A DNA stretch of 5,029 bases, taken from the NCBI GenBank assembly GCA_905197485.1, contig CAJJYZ010000058.1:1-5029 (forward strand), given 5' to 3'. Source of the DNA: an uncultured Lachnospiraceae bacterium. Lineage in GTDB: Bacteria; Bacillota; Clostridia; Lachnospirales; Lachnospiraceae. The position numbers were made by a program, and so were the translations under genes. Positions within the stretch are counted from its first letter, which is position 1; the number at the start of each line of letters is the position of its first letter. Of the stretch, positions 1 to 5,029 are shown piece by piece. Under the pieces are notes generated by a model that was given only the letters and a program-made list of their open reading frames with translations, did not search any database and had not been told where the DNA came from.

Positions 1-1
1 A

Positions 2-55
2 ATGTGGCAAAAGTCAGTAAAATCAAGTGTTTTCAGTTTGCTCAGCAGACACTAA
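2..55 (+). CDS. Possible C-terminal end of an upstream gene (partial)
   Basis: One plus-strand frame is open from the left edge of the window and closes with TAA at 53-55, seven bases before a strong hairpin with a T-tract on this strand. That placement is what one expects for the last codons of a gene followed by its terminator. The fragment (about 17 residues, ending SLLSRH) is too short to assign to any family. A second frame is open from base 1 but stops inside the hairpin (76-78), which makes it less likely. Without sequence to the left this is only a suggestion. Confidence 0.18.
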   Translation: MWQKSVKSSVFSLLSRH

Positions 56-110
56 ATAAAACATGTGCGGATTCTTAGCCTCTAAGAGTCCGCACATGCC
101 TTATTTTTTT
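54..110. terminator. Bidirectional intrinsic terminator
   Basis: A 17-bp stem is formed by 62-78 and 82-98, with one G-T wobble position and a 3-base CCT loop. On the plus strand it is followed by TTATTTTTTT (101-110). On the minus strand it is followed by TTTTATTTA (61 down to 53). Both strands therefore have a hairpin plus T-tract. It lies immediately past the stop codon of the minus-strand lipoprotein gene, and it can also end transcripts arriving from the left. The hairpin itself is seen directly; its two-way use is inferred from the T-tracts. Confidence 0.9.
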
Positions 111-505
111 GTTAATTTTACAGTCGAGGTACTTTGGGAAGTTATAATATCAAAAAGGAGAGTTCCGTCAGAATATTTGAAGACTTTTGATTCATCAGAA
201 GAAGCAAGCAAAGAAGTTTTTGTCTTTTCTTTGTCTCGTAAAGACGTCCATTCATATTCACAGACAGGCTGAGATGGTGAACAGTATGTTCCAATCCAGT
301 AGATTGCTTTTGTTCTGTCTTTTCCTGTTACCCAATTCACTCTTACGGTATCATCGGATATGATTGCTTCTATATGGAGCTCATCTTCTTTTTCAGATTC
401 CCATATTCCGGTGAAATCCTCCATTTTTTCATGTTTTTGACTGCATGATATGCCAGAAAATAGCAATAGCGTGCATAGTAGTAAAAATAAAATTTTTTGT
501 TTCAC
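101..505 (-). CDS. Small secreted lipoprotein of unknown function
   Basis: The protein has 134 residues and starts with GTG (505-503), preceded by a purine-rich AGAGGA ribosome binding site. The N-terminus has Lys2 and Lys4, a hydrophobic core (about 5-17), and then Gly-Ile-Ser-Cys with Cys21 as the likely lipidated residue. The -3 residue of this lipobox is Gly rather than the usual Leu, so it is slightly atypical, but the overall signal is that of a type II signal peptide. The mature part begins after a short charged linker with F-T-G-I-W-E-S (about 31-37) and is rich in alternating beta-type segments, which resembles small lipocalin-like beta-barrel lipoproteins. Two cysteines in a YC...VCEY stretch could form a disulfide outside the cell. 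I do not recognise the family and assign no function. It is transcribed alone from its own promoter, toward the shared terminator. Confidence 0.8.
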   Translation of the reverse strand: MKQKILFLLLCTLLLFSGISCSQKHEKMEDFTGIWESEKEDELHIEAIISDDTVRVNWVTGKDRTKAIYWIGTYCSPSQPVCEYEWTSLRDKEKTKTSLLASSDESKVFKYSDGTLLFDIITSQSTSTVKLTKK

Positions 506-553
506 AATTCCTCTCTTTCCCTTTCCGTTTTCAAATAAACATCACAATTCCAT

Positions 554-582
554 ATTTTACCATATTTTTCCTTGCTTTTCAA
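554..582 (-). promoter_or_regulatory. SigA-type promoter of the lipoprotein gene
   Basis: Read on the minus strand, TTGAAA (582-577) is followed after exactly 17 bases by TAAAAT (559-554). Both hexamers are close to the housekeeping consensus. Transcription would start near 547, leaving a leader of about 40 nt before the GTG start of the lipoprotein gene. Confidence 0.75.
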
Positions 583-627
583 GAAAGAAAAATTAGATGA
601 AATTATTGATTTATGAAAGGAAATAGA

Positions 628-705
628 ATGAAAATAATTTTAGAAGATATATTTTTATGTCTATTTTATTTGAATCTTAAAACTTTGTGTAAAAAGCCAG
701 ATTGA
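628..705 (+). CDS. Possible 25-residue small ORF (doubtful)
   Basis: An ATG at 628 is preceded at 6-nt spacing by AAAGGA (616-621) and opens a 25-codon frame ending in TGA (703-705). The peptide is hydrophobic in its first half and contains two cysteines. Only the good ribosome binding site supports it. The region is about 80% AT, its 3' end overlaps the predicted -35 element of the next gene, and no promoter was found for it. It could be a chance ORF, a leader peptide, or debris of an older, longer 5' end of the downstream gene. Confidence 0.15.
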   Translation: MKIILEDIFLCLFYLNLKTLCKKPD

Positions 706-730
706 TTTTTTTAGGATGAAGAGGTATTAT
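702..730 (+). promoter_or_regulatory. Predicted SigA-type promoter of the pseudokinase gene
   Basis: TTGATT (702-707) and TATTAT (725-730) are separated by exactly 17 bases, giving 4/6 and 5/6 matches to the housekeeping consensus. A transcription start near 737 would leave a short leader that contains the AAAGGA site at 762-767 and fits a GTG start at 774. If this promoter is the one used, an ATG at 716 could not be the start of the downstream protein. Confidence 0.5.
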
Positions 731-773
731 ATCGTTACTTCATTTGAGAACGTGTCTTGATAAAGGAAAGCGG

Positions 774-2186
774 GTGATATATTTGCAGAAGAGAGAAGGG
801 TATGAAGTGATTCGACTGATAGAAAGAGGAAGTCTTTGTCAGGCATCTCTGGATTATGCGGAAGGCGTAAGTTTGTATGATTGGGTGAAGAAGAATCCGA
901 TGATTGATAAGAGTCTTTTATACCGATGGCTAGAAGAATTATTGAATCAGCTTGTATTATTTCATAGGCAAAAGGGTTCGCCGGACTATGGTAGGCTGAA
1001 TCCATATCAAGTGATTATTATATCCAAGAACAGGGTAGCATTGCTGGCAAGGAAGGCAAAAGAGAATACGCGTACTCTGGAGAAATATTTTACTCCCCAA
1101 GATAAGTCACAGAATATAGATATCTATTGTTTTGGGAAAATAATTCAATTTGTTATGGCACATACTGAATGTGAACCACGTCTTTCAAAATTAGAAGAAT
1201 ATAAACTTCAAAGAATTGTCAAAAAATGTCTTGAGACAAATCCGAAATGTCAATATCGAGGAATCCACGAAGTTCAGTTAGATTTTACTGAGAAAAGAAA
1301 AATAAAGATTGATAGAAAAAAGGGACTTGTAGTGTCTGTTTTACTAATTTTCTTAGGTGGAATTGGTGTGATTCGAGGCTCTGCAACATCAAATCAGATG
1401 TTGCAGGAATCAAAGAATCAAATAAAACCAAAAGAAACTGAGGTGAGGAGCCAAGAAAAAATGATAGTGGAAACAGATGAAGGGAAGAAAAGGGAACAAC
1501 AGGATTTATTTTTGCAGCTTGGAATGGATTCTTTTTTGGAACAAGAGAATTATGAGCAGTGTATTTCCTGTATGAATCATGCAGATATTCAGAATCCAAG
1601 AGTGATATATTATTTGAAGCTTGCAGAATTTATGAAAGGAGATAAAACTAATACAGATTGGGCAAATTTAAAATCTGAGTTGGAACAGGAATTGCGAGAA
1701 GAAATACAGTTGGAAATGAAAGAGATGCTGGCATTTTTGAGAATCTGTTTTGCGTCGGAAAGGCAAGAAGAGGCGAAAGATTTTTTTGAAACGCTGAAGG
1801 ATAGTGATTTAGAAAAAGAGAAAATGGGGTTATCGGAAAATCTGCAAAGAGAATGGGAAGAATATTGTGCGAAAATCTATGAAATGAAAGGAGAATGGAA
1901 GCAGGCACTTCTTATTTATGAAGCTCTATATGAAAAGAGCCAGATAAGTGTTGAAAAGACGGGGGAGTATCAGAAGGGAATCACAGAGATGAACATCAAA
2001 TATTTAGAGGAGATTTGGCAGGACAGCGGGGTGTTGGAAGAGAAGAAGGTAGGTGAAATAGGACAGATAATTGCACGCAATCCATATATTATGAAGGAAG
2101 AAATTTTTCAAAACTTCGTAAACGAGAAGAAAATTCATATAGAAGAAGGGAAAATATGGGTAGAGAAAGTGGGAACAACCCCATAA
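774..2186 (+). CDS. Membrane-anchored pseudokinase with outer TPR-like domain
   Basis: The chosen start is GTG 774 because AAAGGA (762-767) sits 6 nt upstream; this gives 470 residues. The same frame extends to a TTG at 744 (480 residues), but that codon has no suitable ribosome binding site. The N-terminal part resembles a Ser/Thr kinase with a shrunken N-lobe: no glycine loop or VAIK lysine, a hinge-like YAEGVSLYDWV (28-38), helix E (47-67), a C-lobe DIYCFGK with Asp116 matching the helix-F aspartate, and CLETNPKCQYRG (152-163) matching the end of the kinase fold. The HRDLKPEN loop reads Y-G-R-L-N-P-Y-Q (72-79), so the catalytic Asp, Lys and Asn are Arg, Asn and Gln, and no DFG is seen. This is a pseudokinase, probably without phosphotransfer. 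A basic stretch (174-183) precedes one TM helix (184-200), so the kinase part is cytoplasmic. A charged linker and a long helical region with a TPR-like repeat (about 369-389) lie outside. The architecture recalls EssB of type VII secretion, but no partner genes are here, so the role is unknown. Confidence 0.8.
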   Translation: MIYLQKREGYEVIRLIERGSLCQASLDYAEGVSLYDWVKKNPMIDKSLLYRWLEELLNQLVLFHRQKGSPDYGRLNPYQVIIISKNRVALLARKAKENTRTLEKYFTPQDKSQNIDIYCFGKIIQFVMAHTECEPRLSKLEEYKLQRIVKKCLETNPKCQYRGIHEVQLDFTEKRKIKIDRKKGLVVSVLLIFLGGIGVIRGSATSNQMLQESKNQIKPKETEVRSQEKMIVETDEGKKREQQDLFLQLGMDSFLEQENYEQCISCMNHADIQNPRVIYYLKLAEFMKGDKTNTDWANLKSELEQELREEIQLEMKEMLAFLRICFASERQEEAKDFFETLKDSDLEKEKMGLSENLQREWEEYCAKIYEMKGEWKQALLIYEALYEKSQISVEKTGEYQKGITEMNIKYLEEIWQDSGVLEEKKVGEIGQIIARNPYIMKEEIFQNFVNEKKIHIEEGKIWVEKVGTTP

Positions 2187-2193
2187 AGGGAGG

Positions 2194-2226
2194 ATGCCGG
2201 GTAACCGCTTCCGCGATTCCCGGCAT
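2194..2226 (+). terminator. Structured hairpin after the pseudokinase gene, likely terminator
   Basis: An 8-bp GC-rich stem is formed by ATGCCGGG (2194-2201) and CCCGGCAT (2219-2226). Inside it, AA/TT pairs and a CGC/GCG stem (2206-2208 with 2213-2215) close a TTCC tetraloop, so the whole element folds as one long imperfect hairpin. It begins 8 bases after the TAA stop. The following bases are AT-rich but have only a broken T-run (TTTTATT at 2241-2247), so termination may be less efficient than at the hairpin at 62-98. Confidence 0.7.
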
Positions 2227-2407
2227 GTATTATGAAAAAGTTTTATTACAAAATGTATTTACATCTGCTTTTCTTTTATTTGATGATACTAGTATATTCT
2301 ACATACATGAAGAAATCATGTTAAACAAATGAAGGATTTTTGAAAGATAAATGAACAAATTATGAACAAAAGAAATTCTATTTTCTTGAGAAAATTCTTC
2401 AATACGG
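2227..2407. other. AT-rich regulatory region with several small dyads
   Basis: This gene-free stretch lies between the terminator hairpin and the glycosyltransferase promoter. I see no credible ORF in it. It contains four short inverted repeats: ATGTA-TT-TACAT (2253-2264), the perfect palindrome ATACTAGTAT (2286-2295), ACATGA-5-TCATGT (2305-2321) and TTTTCT-TG-AGAAAA (2381-2394). It also contains a 9-bp direct repeat, listed separately. In DNA this AT-rich each dyad alone could be chance. Their clustering upstream of a strong promoter would fit regulator binding sites. None matches an operator I can name. Confidence 0.35.
2351..2370. repeat. Direct repeat of ATGAACAAA, phased by 11 bp
   Basis: ATGAACAAA occurs at 2351-2359 and again at 2362-2370, so the copies are offset by 11 bp, about one turn of the DNA helix. 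A protein dimer binding two half-sites on the same DNA face would use this kind of layout. The repeat lies about 40 bp upstream of the -35 box of the glycosyltransferase promoter, a position suited to an activator. The repeat is seen directly; regulatory use is a guess. Confidence 0.4.
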
Positions 2408-2451
2408 TTGGAAATTGAACGAAAATGTTTTATACTAAGCGGTAATGGAGG
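2408..2451 (+). promoter_or_regulatory. SigA-type promoter and ribosome binding site of the glycosyltransferase gene
   Basis: TTGGAA (2408-2413) and TATACT (2431-2436) are separated by exactly 17 bases. Transcription would start near 2443 and give an unusually short leader of about 15 nt. GGAGG (2447-2451) lies 6 nt before the ATG at 2458, a near-ideal ribosome binding site. The very short leader leaves no room for a riboswitch or attenuator, so control is most likely at initiation. Confidence 0.75.
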
Positions 2452-2457
2452 TTTAGT

Positions 2458-3474
2458 ATGAAATATATATCATTTGCAATTCCTTGCTACAATTCTGAAG
2501 AGTATATGGCGCATGCTGTGGAATCTATTCTTATAGGTGGCGAGGATGTGGAGATTCTGATTATTAATGATGGTTCCAAGGATGGAACGCTGAGAATCGC
2601 AAGGGAATTTGAAGAAAAATATCCGACAATCGTAAGAGTCATCGATAAGGAAAATGGCGGACATGGGGATGCGGTGAATGCAGGACTCAAGAATGCGACA
2701 GGAAAGTATTTTAAAGTAGTAGACAGCGATGACTGGGTGGATGAGCACTCGCTTTTAAAGATATTAGAACTACTGCGGGGATGGAATGAACATGACATGG
2801 AAGTGGATATGTTGATTTCAAATTATGTATATGAGAAAGTAGGCGCACAACATAAGAAGGTAATCCATTATCGGGATGTTCTTCCGGAAAATGAGATATT
2901 TAGCTGGAAGGATGCCGGCCATTTTGGGATTGCACAGTATATTCTTATGCATTCTGTGATTTATCGGACGGAATTATTAAAACTCAATCAGCTGGAATTA
3001 CCGAAGCATACGTTTTATGTAGATAATATTTATGTATATTATCCGCTTCCATTTGTGAAGAAAATGTATTATTTGGACGTGAATTTCTACAGATATTATA
3101 TCGGGAGAGAAGACCAGTCTGTAAATGAAAAAGTTATGATTAGCAGATTGGACCAGCAGATTTTTGTGACAAAAACAATGATTGATATGTATCAGATGAA
3201 ACAGATTTCAAATAAGAGATTGCGAAATTATATGACGAATTATCTAGCAATCATGATGACAATTTCATCTATCCTATGTATTCGTTCTAAAAAAGAAGAA
3301 AATCTGGAAAAGAAGAAAGAACTTTGGAAGTATTTGAAAGTCAGACAAAGAGGAGTGTACTGGAAAATTCGACATAGTATTCTGGGACAAACCATTAATC
3401 TTCCGGGAAAATCCGGACGGAAAATTTCTTCTTTCGCCTATGTTGTCGCGAGAAGATTTATTGGATTCAATTAA
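2458..3474 (+). CDS. Family 2 glycosyltransferase (GT-A fold)
   Basis: The 338-residue protein begins directly with the GT-A Rossmann-like core: ISFAIPCYNSEEY (4-16), then LIINDGSKDGT (34-44) containing the nucleotide-sugar binding Asp38 and Asp42, and NGGHGDAVNAGL (66-77). DSDDW (89-93) is the DXD-type metal-binding motif that holds the sugar diphosphate. The family transfers a sugar from a nucleotide-sugar donor to an acceptor such as a lipid carrier or cell-surface glycan; the sugar and acceptor cannot be read from the sequence. The C-terminal part (about 190-338) is family-specific, with aromatic segments such as YVDNIYVYYPLPFVKKMYYL and a basic tail. It has no clear transmembrane helix, so the protein is cytoplasmic or peripheral at the inner membrane face. 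I recognise close relatives as common stand-alone GT2 proteins in Lachnospiraceae. Rubrerythrin starts 55 nt downstream on the same strand, with no terminator in between, so readthrough is possible. Confidence 0.92.
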   Translation: MKYISFAIPCYNSEEYMAHAVESILIGGEDVEILIINDGSKDGTLRIAREFEEKYPTIVRVIDKENGGHGDAVNAGLKNATGKYFKVVDSDDWVDEHSLLKILELLRGWNEHDMEVDMLISNYVYEKVGAQHKKVIHYRDVLPENEIFSWKDAGHFGIAQYILMHSVIYRTELLKLNQLELPKHTFYVDNIYVYYPLPFVKKMYYLDVNFYRYYIGREDQSVNEKVMISRLDQQIFVTKTMIDMYQMKQISNKRLRNYMTNYLAIMMTISSILCIRSKKEENLEKKKELWKYLKVRQRGVYWKIRHSILGQTINLPGKSGRKISSFAYVVARRFIGFN

Positions 3475-3529
3475 ATCGTGCATATTTTTTAGCCATGGTA
3501 TCATACTACTTAAAGAAAGGAGAGATACT

Positions 3530-4129
3530 ATGGCTAATTGTTTAAAAGAGAGTAAGACGAAAGAAAATCTGATGAAAGCGTTTGCAGGGGAAAGCCAGGC
3601 AAGGAATCGATATACATTTGCTGCGGAAAAAGCAAGGGAACAAGGTCTGTATTCCATTGCGGATGTATTTGTATATACGGCAGAGCAAGAGCGGGCTCAT
3701 GCAGAAAGATATTATGAATTGCTGAAAGAATTATCGGGAGAAACCGTTGAAATTTGTGGTGGGTTTCCAGTAGACCAATCGGAAGATATGGTTACATTAT
3801 TGGAAATGGCAAAACACAATGAATTTGAGGAGTATGAGGATGTATATCAGAATTTTGGAGACATAGCAAAAGAAGAAGGATTTATGGAGGCAGCTTCTAC
3901 CTTTTATCAGATTGCAGAGGTGGAGAAGATACATGGGGATAGGTTTGCATGTGTGAAAGAGATGTTAGAAACAGGAGCATATTTTGAATCGGTAAACGAA
4001 ACAAGCTGGATGTGTACGAATTGTGGATATATTCATACAGGAAACCGAGCTTCTTCGATTTGTCCGGTATGCAGACATGAGAGAGGATATTTTATTCCTA
4101 TTACAATGGCTCCGTATCAAGGGGAATAG
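3530..4129 (+). CDS. rbr: Rubrerythrin (diiron ferritin-like domain plus rubredoxin domain)
   Basis: The 199-residue protein starts at ATG 3530, chosen because AAAGGAG (3516-3522) lies 7 nt upstream. A longer frame back to 3440 would overlap the glycosyltransferase gene and add a non-conserved tail. Rubrerythrin is a cytoplasmic non-haem iron enzyme that reduces hydrogen peroxide to water in anaerobes, using electrons that come through its rubredoxin centre. All expected diiron ligands are visible: Glu21, Glu54 and His57 (E-R-A-H), Glu98 and Glu101 (E-F-E-E), and Glu132 with His135 (E-K-I-H). These align with Glu20, Glu53, His56, Glu94, Glu97, Glu127 and His130 as I recall them for the Desulfovibrio enzyme. 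The C-terminal rubredoxin-type iron site has C162-TN-C165 and C178-PV-C181. Length and domain order are normal, so it should be active. I see no PerR-type box in the 55-bp gap before it. The protease gene starts 2 bp after its stop. Confidence 0.96.
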   Translation: MANCLKESKTKENLMKAFAGESQARNRYTFAAEKAREQGLYSIADVFVYTAEQERAHAERYYELLKELSGETVEICGGFPVDQSEDMVTLLEMAKHNEFEEYEDVYQNFGDIAKEEGFMEAASTFYQIAEVEKIHGDRFACVKEMLETGAYFESVNETSWMCTNCGYIHTGNRASSICPVCRHERGYFIPITMAPYQGE

Positions 4130-4131
4130 TC

Positions 4132-4974
4132 ATGAATAATCAGAAACTTGAAAATATGTTGAATCTGGCATTGGATGCGACGGAGATGGAAAGAGAGAAG
4201 TCTTTGGAACTGGACGTAGGATATGACCCGATAGATAAGGAGTGGGATTTAATTGTAAAATATTCAGGAAATTTGGATGTGGTCAGAGCGCTTCCGGCAG
4301 AAGTCGTGGAGATGCAGAATGAGTTTGCGATTGTGACGATTCGAGAGTCATTGATTCAAGAGTTGACTTCTCTTTCGCAAATTGAATATGTTGAAAAACC
4401 AAAGCACTTATTTTTTGAAACAGCAAATGGGAGACGGGTATCTTGTATTGATTCTGTGCAGAGAACCCGTCCTTCTTTGTTTGGAGAAAACGTACTTGTG
4501 GCGATTATTGATTCAGGAATTGCATATGACAATCCTGATTTTAGAAATGAAGACGGGAGCACAAGAATTGTATCGATTTGGGACCAGGGAATAAAAGGAA
4601 ATCCTCCGGATGGGTATCGAATCGGGAGAGAATTTACAAGCGAGCAGATTAATGAAGCGCTGCGCCAAGAAACGAGGACAGAGCAGCTGGCGCTTGTACC
4701 GAGTATTGATACCTCGGGGCATGGAACTGCTGTAGCTGGAATTGCAGCGGGAAATGGACGGGGAAGTCAAGGACGCCGGCAGGCAGGAGTTGCTCCAAAA
4801 AGCGACCTCATTATTGTAAAGTTGGGAAATCCGAGGAAAGATGGTTTCCCAAGAACAACAGAATTGATACAGGGGATTGATTATGTCATTCGTAAAGCAC
4901 AAGAATATAAGATGCCGGTAGCGGTGAACCTTAGTTTTGGAAATACATATGGAGCGCATGAACCGTATAATTAG
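4132..4974 (+). CDS. Truncated Csp-like S8 (subtilisin) protease, probable pseudogene
   Basis: The start is ATG 4132, with AAGGGGA (4119-4125) inside the end of the rubrerythrin gene at 6-nt spacing, so the two are probably translated from one mRNA. The product is 280 residues. Residues 1-95 look like the N-terminal prodomain of clostridial Csp-like proteases. VLVAIIDSGI (121-130) carries catalytic Asp127, and DTSGHGTAVAGIAAGNG (193-209) carries catalytic His197. VNLSFGNTYG (265-274) is the strand leading to the oxyanion-hole region. The frame then stops at TAG (4972-4974) after the foreign-looking tail AHEPYN. Relatives are roughly 550-600 residues, so about half is missing, including the GTSxA segment with the catalytic Ser. 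It cannot be an active serine protease as it stands. Csp proteases in Clostridium activate the cortex hydrolase SleC during spore germination; many gut Clostridia carry related copies of unclear role, so a germination role here is only inference. The break coincides with a change to AT-rich, repeat-bearing DNA. Confidence 0.88.
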   Translation: MNNQKLENMLNLALDATEMEREKSLELDVGYDPIDKEWDLIVKYSGNLDVVRALPAEVVEMQNEFAIVTIRESLIQELTSLSQIEYVEKPKHLFFETANGRRVSCIDSVQRTRPSLFGENVLVAIIDSGIAYDNPDFRNEDGSTRIVSIWDQGIKGNPPDGYRIGREFTSEQINEALRQETRTEQLALVPSIDTSGHGTAVAGIAAGNGRGSQGRRQAGVAPKSDLIIVKLGNPRKDGFPRTTELIQGIDYVIRKAQEYKMPVAVNLSFGNTYGAHEPYN

Positions 4975-5029
4975 GGGAAAACATAAGAAAACACTGATAT
5001 TTCCTGTGTTTTCAGGCAATTCAGTGTTT
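4961..5029. mobile_element. Possible end of an inserted mobile element (type unknown)
   Basis: From about 4960 the sequence no longer encodes the conserved continuation of the protease and becomes AT-rich and non-coding, with inverted repeats up to the window edge. An insertion at this point explains both the abrupt loss of homology and the stop codon. Subterminal hairpins are typical of IS200/IS605-type ends and also occur at other element ends. No transposase, recombinase or target-site duplication is visible in the window, so a deletion or rearrangement is equally possible. Confidence 0.3.
4987..5029. repeat. Two overlapping inverted repeats sharing one arm
   Basis: GAAAACAC (4987-4994) pairs perfectly with GTGTTTTC (5006-5013). 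The overlapping segment AAACACTGA (4989-4997) pairs perfectly with TCAGTGTTT (5021-5029), and this second pairing may continue past the window edge. The left arm can therefore form either of two mutually exclusive hairpins. This pattern is seen at some insertion-sequence ends and in transcription attenuators. No T-tract is visible before the window ends. Confidence 0.6.

Noticed and set aside
27..36. GTGTTTTCAG shared between the two ends of the window (27-36 and 5006-5015)
   Set aside because: A single 10-bp match in 5 kb of AT-rich sequence is expected by chance. The flanking bases do not match well enough to suggest paired element ends.
63..272. 69-codon plus-strand frame starting in the terminator hairpin
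   Set aside because: It starts inside the terminator stem, has no ribosome binding site, and lies antisense to the better supported lipoprotein gene.
3440..3529. Longer start for rubrerythrin
   Set aside because: It would overlap the end of the glycosyltransferase gene and add 30 residues not expected in the family, whereas ATG 3530 has an excellent ribosome binding site and gives the usual N-terminus.
3475..3529. Separate promoter or PerR operator for rubrerythrin
   Set aside because: TATCAT and CATACT could serve as -10 boxes near 3499-3507, but no acceptable -35 lies at the right distance, and no TTATAAT-ATTATAA type PerR dyad is present.
4513..5019. 168-codon minus-strand frame covering the protease break
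   Set aside because: Most of it is antisense to the clearly conserved protease. Its composition (many Cys, Ser, Ile and Arg with no domain motif) is that of a shadow frame, and its start lies in the inverted-repeat region.

Overview
The window looks like chromosomal DNA of a low-GC anaerobic Firmicute, most likely a clostridial gut bacterium of the Lachnospiraceae type. The evidence is AT-rich intergenic DNA, strong AGGAGG-like ribosome binding sites, SigA-type promoters with 17-bp spacers, a clostridial two-domain rubrerythrin, and a Csp-like S8 serine protease whose N-terminal region I recognise from Lachnospiraceae. This is judged from protein resemblance, not from a search.

Left part (1-743): a possible C-terminal scrap of a plus-strand gene converges with a minus-strand gene for a small lipoprotein (101-505). 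A strong bidirectional terminator (62-98) lies between them. The lipoprotein has a clear promoter at 554-582 on the minus strand. The AT-rich stretch from 583 to 743 holds a dubious 25-codon ORF and a promoter for the next gene.

Middle (774-2186): a single-gene unit encodes a membrane protein with a reduced, catalytically dead kinase-like domain inside the cell, one transmembrane helix, and a long helical, TPR-like outer domain. A structured hairpin terminator follows. Its 5' end is ambiguous: there is an unusual start codon and a possible one-base frameshift.

Right part (2227-5029): an AT-rich regulatory region of about 230 bp with several small dyads and a helically phased direct repeat leads to a consensus-like promoter. 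Three same-strand genes follow: a family 2 glycosyltransferase, rubrerythrin (peroxide defence), and a subtilisin-like protease. Rubrerythrin and protease are 2 bp apart and so probably co-transcribed. The protease reading frame ends just after the catalytic Asp and His have been encoded and before the catalytic Ser region. The sequence then changes to AT-rich DNA with overlapping inverted repeats that run to the window edge. The simplest explanation is that a mobile element or rearrangement has cut the gene. No rRNA, tRNA or CRISPR array is visible.
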